Below are positions 5,648-8,210 of a stretch of 8,210 bases of DNA, in pieces. Every line of letters begins with the position of its first letter. The stretch's first letter is position 1. The position numbers were made by a program, and so were the translations under genes. The notes beneath the pieces were generated by a model, which saw only the letters and a program-made list of their open reading frames with translations, was not told the origin of the DNA and made no database searches. Location: the NCBI GenBank assembly GCA_938001995.1, contig CALLAV010000347.1:1-8210 (forward strand), read 5' to 3'. Origin of the DNA: an uncultured Amylibacter sp. Lineage in GTDB: Bacteria; Pseudomonadota; Alphaproteobacteria; Rhodobacterales; Rhodobacteraceae.

Positions 5648-6672
5648 TCTTTGGTGGAAATCAGAGTGTACTGCGGTCGATTGCTCACATAACGTTCGAT
5701 CAGGATGAAGTCGAGCTTCTCATGCCCCATAACGCTCAGGGTACGGCGGCCTGATCCAGACAGATTTAGCATGTCGTTTGGAATGGCAAACCCGATGCTT
5801 TTGTCGTTCGCCCGCACTCTGTAATACCCAGTGCCGCGCCAGTGTTCGGGACGCCCCTGACCGGTTGTGCTGCCAATCGAGGCTGCGCGGCGGCGAAAAT
5901 ATTCCTGTTGATCAAACCAAGTCTGATGGATGGTGTATTTGTCCCCATTGAACGATCCACCGCCATAGTGGGTGATGCGTTCCGATGTGTCACCCTCGGG
6001 TATGAATTCGTGTTGAACTGTGAACTTAGGGAAGACGATATTTTTCCAATCGAGGTGTTTCCCGTCTTCGTGTTTGACCCGCGCACGGACCCAGGCTCCG
6101 TCGATTTGGAATACATACGTGTTTATTTTTTCTTTGTAGTCGGCGCTTTCACGTGGAAAATCATGGTATGAAAAGGATCGGTAATATGTGCTTTGGGCAT
6201 TAAGATCTTTTATGTCTTCAAACGTGACCAGCTCGCGATTGTTCACATCCTTATAGGCCTGCGTGTCGCCAACGGCGTTTGCCGTAACAGTATAGTATCC
6301 ATTCACATCAACGATTGTATTCGCAATCGGGAACGACGTGCGGTGTTTTTCCCGTCGCCCAATTTCCCGTCCCTCAGAATTGATAAAAATGTAGAAAGCA
6401 TCATACGGCCCTGTGCTGACAGTGATATAAACCACGCGTGGGTCAATCATTAACCCAGGATGAAACGGATCGCCGTCTGCATTCAGGTTCACCACGTCAA
6501 AGTGTTCGTTACCTTTCAGGTCGGCTAGCGACTGAAAGTTGGCGGCCACAAATCCTTCGGGAGCGGGCGTTTTGCGCGGTTGGACCGTTGGCGTTACGCC
6601 CGACAGCATTACAATGTAGCCAACAGTGATCAGGAAAGCGACCAGCAGCCCGATTTTTGACCAAGCGCCCAT
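5644..6672 (-). CDS. Unrecognised membrane-anchored protein, probably periplasmic, in a unit with cytochrome c'
   Basis: I do not recognise this 342-residue protein. A single hydrophobic segment (about 7-26) with a short N-terminus should anchor it in the inner membrane, or act as an uncleaved signal, with the rest outside. A proline-rich linker (28-39) follows. The body is rich in aromatic residues and beta-prone stretches such as RVVYITVSTGPYDAFYIFIN (79-98), NGYYTVTANAVGD (124-136) and NTYVFQIDGAWVRARV (184-199), suggesting a beta-sandwich-type fold. It contains no cysteine at all, hence no heme c motif or disulfide. The ATG at 6672 lies 3 nt after the cytochrome c' stop, so the two are almost certainly cotranscribed. 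Its stop overlaps by 4 nt that of the convergent ADP-ribosylglycohydrolase-family gene. A role around the cytochrome, the redox state of the periplasm or the envelope is a guess from context only. Confidence 0.8.
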   Translation of the reverse strand: MGAWSKIGLLVAFLITVGYIVMLSGVTPTVQPRKTPAPEGFVAANFQSLADLKGNEHFDVVNLNADGDPFHPGLMIDPRVVYITVSTGPYDAFYIFINSEGREIGRREKHRTSFPIANTIVDVNGYYTVTANAVGDTQAYKDVNNRELVTFEDIKDLNAQSTYYRSFSYHDFPRESADYKEKINTYVFQIDGAWVRARVKHEDGKHLDWKNIVFPKFTVQHEFIPEGDTSERITHYGGGSFNGDKYTIHQTWFDQQEYFRRRAASIGSTTGQGRPEHWRGTGYYRVRANDKSIGFAIPNDMLNLSGSGRRTLSVMGHEKLDFILIERYVSNRPQYTLISTKD

Positions 6673-6675
6673 GGG

Positions 6676-7176
6676 TTACTTCTTTTTCACGCGAAAATCT
6701 GTGTGGCAGGCTTTGCAATTCTGCCCGATCAAAGAGAACACCTCGTCTGGGCCCATGGTGGCGAAATCCATCAGCATGAAATTGTCGCGGCTTTGGACAG
6801 GTTTGTTTGTGACCGGATTGCCAGCCGCCATTTCAAGGCCTTTTGCCTTCAATTCCAACTGCTGTGCTAACATTGCAAAACGGTCCCAATCTTTCCAAAT
6901 TGCTTCGGATGCTTCGCTTGGATGGTCCAGTGATCCTTCGGGGAAGCGCGCGGTCATAGTGTCGCCTGCGTGATCCTGCATCGCACGCGCAGCGTCTTTG
7001 ATTGCTGCCGCATTTGGAGTCGCGGATTGGGTTTCTGCGATTACAGCCTTCATGGATTTACTAAGGACAACCATCCCGTCCATGCGTTCTTTGACGATGC
7101 CCGTTGCTTCTGTGTGTGCGAGGGCCGTTGTGGCCAGACCAAGAGTAATCACAAAGGCGGAAAAACGTAGAGACAT
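6676..7176 (-). CDS. Cytochrome c' family protein (periplasmic, four-helix bundle)
   Basis: The 166-residue precursor has a Sec signal peptide (MSLRFSAFVITLGLATTALA, probable cleavage after A20). It ends with the heme-binding motif CKACH (154-158) in the context CKACHTDFRVKKK, the C-terminal arrangement diagnostic of class II c-type cytochromes. The KERMDGM segment (29-35) near the mature N-terminus matches the first helix, which carries a conserved arginine and faces the heme. Cytochromes c' bind NO and CO at a five-coordinate heme and are linked to protection against nitric oxide; a low-spin electron-carrier variant cannot be excluded. The mature chain of about 146 residues is a little longer than usual (about 125-135), the extra length appearing around FPEGSLDHPSEAS (78-90). 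The start is supported by AGG 6 nt upstream. It is the first gene of a two-gene unit with the anchored protein downstream. Confidence 0.92.
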   Translation of the reverse strand: MSLRFSAFVITLGLATTALAHTEATGIVKERMDGMVVLSKSMKAVIAETQSATPNAAAIKDAARAMQDHAGDTMTARFPEGSLDHPSEASEAIWKDWDRFAMLAQQLELKAKGLEMAAGNPVTNKPVQSRDNFMLMDFATMGPDEVFSLIGQNCKACHTDFRVKKK

Positions 7177-7317
7177 GGGAAACCTATTTTGCTGTTATCA
7201 TGGCATGATGGCCACAATGGCCGAGAAATCAAAGAGGAAATCATACGACTGACCCAATTGTCGTAATTCTGCCGTAAAAAGAAGAAAAACAAAGAAAACA
7301 CAGAGCAGAGTTTCAAT
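7177..7317. promoter_or_regulatory. Divergent regulatory region between cytochrome c' and the LpxR-like gene
   Basis: The 141-nt gap drives two outward genes. It contains two adjacent 13-nt palindromes (7197-7209 and 7210-7222), a TACGAC-N10-GTCGTA inverted repeat (7244-7249 and 7260-7265) that shares its right arm with an 11-nt-spaced direct repeat, and an A-rich purine tract (about 7276-7310) leading into the LpxR-like gene. I saw no FNR/NnrR-type site (TTGAT/TTGCG half-sites) and no convincing sigma70 promoter. Confidence 0.5.
7197..7222 (-). repeat. Two abutting 13-nt palindromes in the cytochrome c' 5' region
   Basis: ATCATGGCATGAT (7197-7209) is a perfect palindrome around its centre base. 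The next 13 nt, GGCCACAATGGCC (7210-7222), form a perfect 5-bp stem with a 3-nt loop. They lie about 21-46 nt before the cytochrome c' start codon, where they could be a regulator site or, in the mRNA, a hairpin affecting translation. Confidence 0.5.
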
Positions 7318-8210
7318 ATGCGTCTTATCGGTCTTGCCCTATTGGGCGTCGTCCAAACTACATCTGTTGCCGCCGAAGGGTTTGCTTGGCCGTCTCTTGA
7401 CCGCGTGGTCGGGGTGTCGCGGCTGTTCACCAACGATTTTATTGGTGATGGCAAAGACCGTTGGCGAACTGGATCATACGAAGTGTCGGTGACGTTTGGG
7501 GATCAAGTGGTCGATGGCCTGCCATCTACTCCGTTTGAATTGATGCAATATCGTCTGCGTACCGAGATCATCGCGCCAGAGGATTTATCACAAGCCAACC
7601 CAGCACCAGACCGTCCCTATGCGGGTGTCATTGGGCTGGGTGCATTTACGCATTTTGAACGGGGCGTTTACAATATTTCCTATGGTGGCGAGTTGGTGTT
7701 TGTGGGCCCAAGCACGGGACTCGATGATTTTCAAAGCTGGGCGCATGACCGTCTTGGCATTCAGGGACCAACGGCGGCGGCAACGCAGTTGGGCGACAAG
7801 GTTTATCCCACTTTCCAAGGCGAAGTGTCACGCGATATGCGTTTTGACGGTGGCGTGTTTCGCCCCTTCGCAGAGGCGCAAGTGGGCATTGAAAGCTATG
7901 CTCGCATCGGATTTGACGCGGTTTTTGGCGACAATATTTCGCAAAATTTCTTCTTACGTGAACCGATCACAGGGCATTTGCTAACGAATTCACGCCACTC
8001 TGACGACCGCAGCTTTGGCTTCATGATGGGCGGTGATGTCGCCTATGTCGGCGACAGTAAACTGTTGCCCGAAAATCGTGGATATGAGGTGAAAAACTTT
8101 CGCCCCCGTGCGCGGGCTGGATTTGTCTATGAAGGTGAAAATGCCGGGTTGTTTTACGGCGTGACCTATCTGGGCAAGGAATTTGATGGGCAGCGAGAAG
8201 GTCAGGTGAC
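7318..8210 (+). CDS. LpxR-family (DUF2219) outer-membrane protein, lipid A 3'-O-deacylase-like; 3' end outside window
   Basis: The reading frame from the ATG at 7318 stays open to the window end (297 codons), so the gene is truncated only by the edge. A signal peptide (MRLIGLALLGVVQTTSVAA, likely cut after A19) precedes the mature chain. Family markers in order are FTNDFIGDGKDRWRTGSY (37-54), with the N39-D40 pair and the DRW-x-TGS phrase; DRPYAGVIGLG (98-108); and WAHDRLGIQGPTA (141-153), with H143 equivalent to the catalytic histidine of LpxR. LpxR enzymes are calcium-dependent beta-barrels in the outer membrane that remove the 3'-acyloxyacyl group of lipid A. The later part alternates as expected for barrel strands (FRPFAEAQVGIESYARIGFDA and onwards). 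The ribosome binding site is weak (CAGAG). The gene is divergent from the cytochrome c' unit. The family call is good; activity on lipid A is inferred. Confidence 0.8.
   Translation, partial: MRLIGLALLGVVQTTSVAAEGFAWPSLDRVVGVSRLFTNDFIGDGKDRWRTGSYEVSVTFGDQVVDGLPSTPFELMQYRLRTEIIAPEDLSQANPAPDRPYAGVIGLGAFTHFERGVYNISYGGELVFVGPSTGLDDFQSWAHDRLGIQGPTAAATQLGDKVYPTFQGEVSRDMRFDGGVFRPFAEAQVGIESYARIGFDAVFGDNISQNFFLREPITGHLLTNSRHSDDRSFGFMMGGDVAYVGDSKLLPENRGYEVKNFRPRARAGFVYEGENAGLFYGVTYLGKEFDGQREGQV

Noticed and set aside
7177..7317. Possible FNR/NnrR site for NO-dependent control of cytochrome c'
   Set aside because: Neither TTGAT-N4-ATCAA nor TTGCG-N4-CGCAA half-site pairs are present; the palindromes found have different sequences.
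7149..7454. Minus-strand frame across the cytochrome/LpxR intergenic region
   Set aside because: It overlaps the LpxR signal-peptide coding region and the divergent control region, and it resembles no known protein.

Overview
The window looks like a chromosomal segment of an alphaproteobacterium, most likely in the Rhodobacterales (Roseobacter-type). The basis is the adenosylcobalamin-dependent ribonucleotide reductase tail of the alphaproteobacterial type, a cytochrome c', an SBP56/methanethiol-oxidase-family protein, an LpxR-type outer-membrane protein, dense gene packing and moderate-to-high GC. No mobile element, phage gene, tRNA, rRNA or CRISPR array is visible. The genus cannot be fixed from the sequence alone.

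Layout. (1) 2-586 (+) is the 3' end of nrdJ, followed by a GC-rich stem-loop. (2) 2708-639 (-) is a two-gene unit: an SBP56/methanethiol-oxidase-like protein and, 3 nt later, a six-helix membrane protein with several histidines in its hydrophobic stretches. The 309-nt region upstream (2709-3017) carries a convincing sigma70-like promoter with two copies of an AAATGTCTGACATTT-type palindrome whose centres are exactly 21 bp apart. One copy lies in the -35/-10 spacer and the other covers the predicted start point, which is the arrangement expected for repressor control. (3) 4617-3018 (-) is a DEDDh exonuclease with a C-terminal QLDLF clamp-binding-type motif, overlapping by 14 nt a short-chain dehydrogenase. 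(4) 4718-5647 (+) is a divergent ADP-ribosylglycohydrolase-family protein, convergent with and overlapping by 4 nt the next gene. (5) 7176-5644 (-) is a c'-type cytochrome followed 3 nt later by a membrane-anchored, cysteine-free protein that I do not recognise. (6) 7318 to the window end (+) is an LpxR/DUF2219-type outer-membrane lipid A deacylase homologue, divergent from the cytochrome and cut by the window edge.

How they may work together. The most coherent unit is the SBP56/methanethiol-oxidase-like gene with its membrane partner under an apparent operator-controlled promoter. It could be an inducible organosulfur (methanethiol) oxidation unit with a dedicated transporter, but that is inference. 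The cytochrome c' and the anchored protein form a second small unit that should act in the periplasm. With the divergent LpxR homologue, the right-hand third of the window is devoted to the cell envelope. The remaining genes are housekeeping or generic enzymes without an obvious shared pathway.
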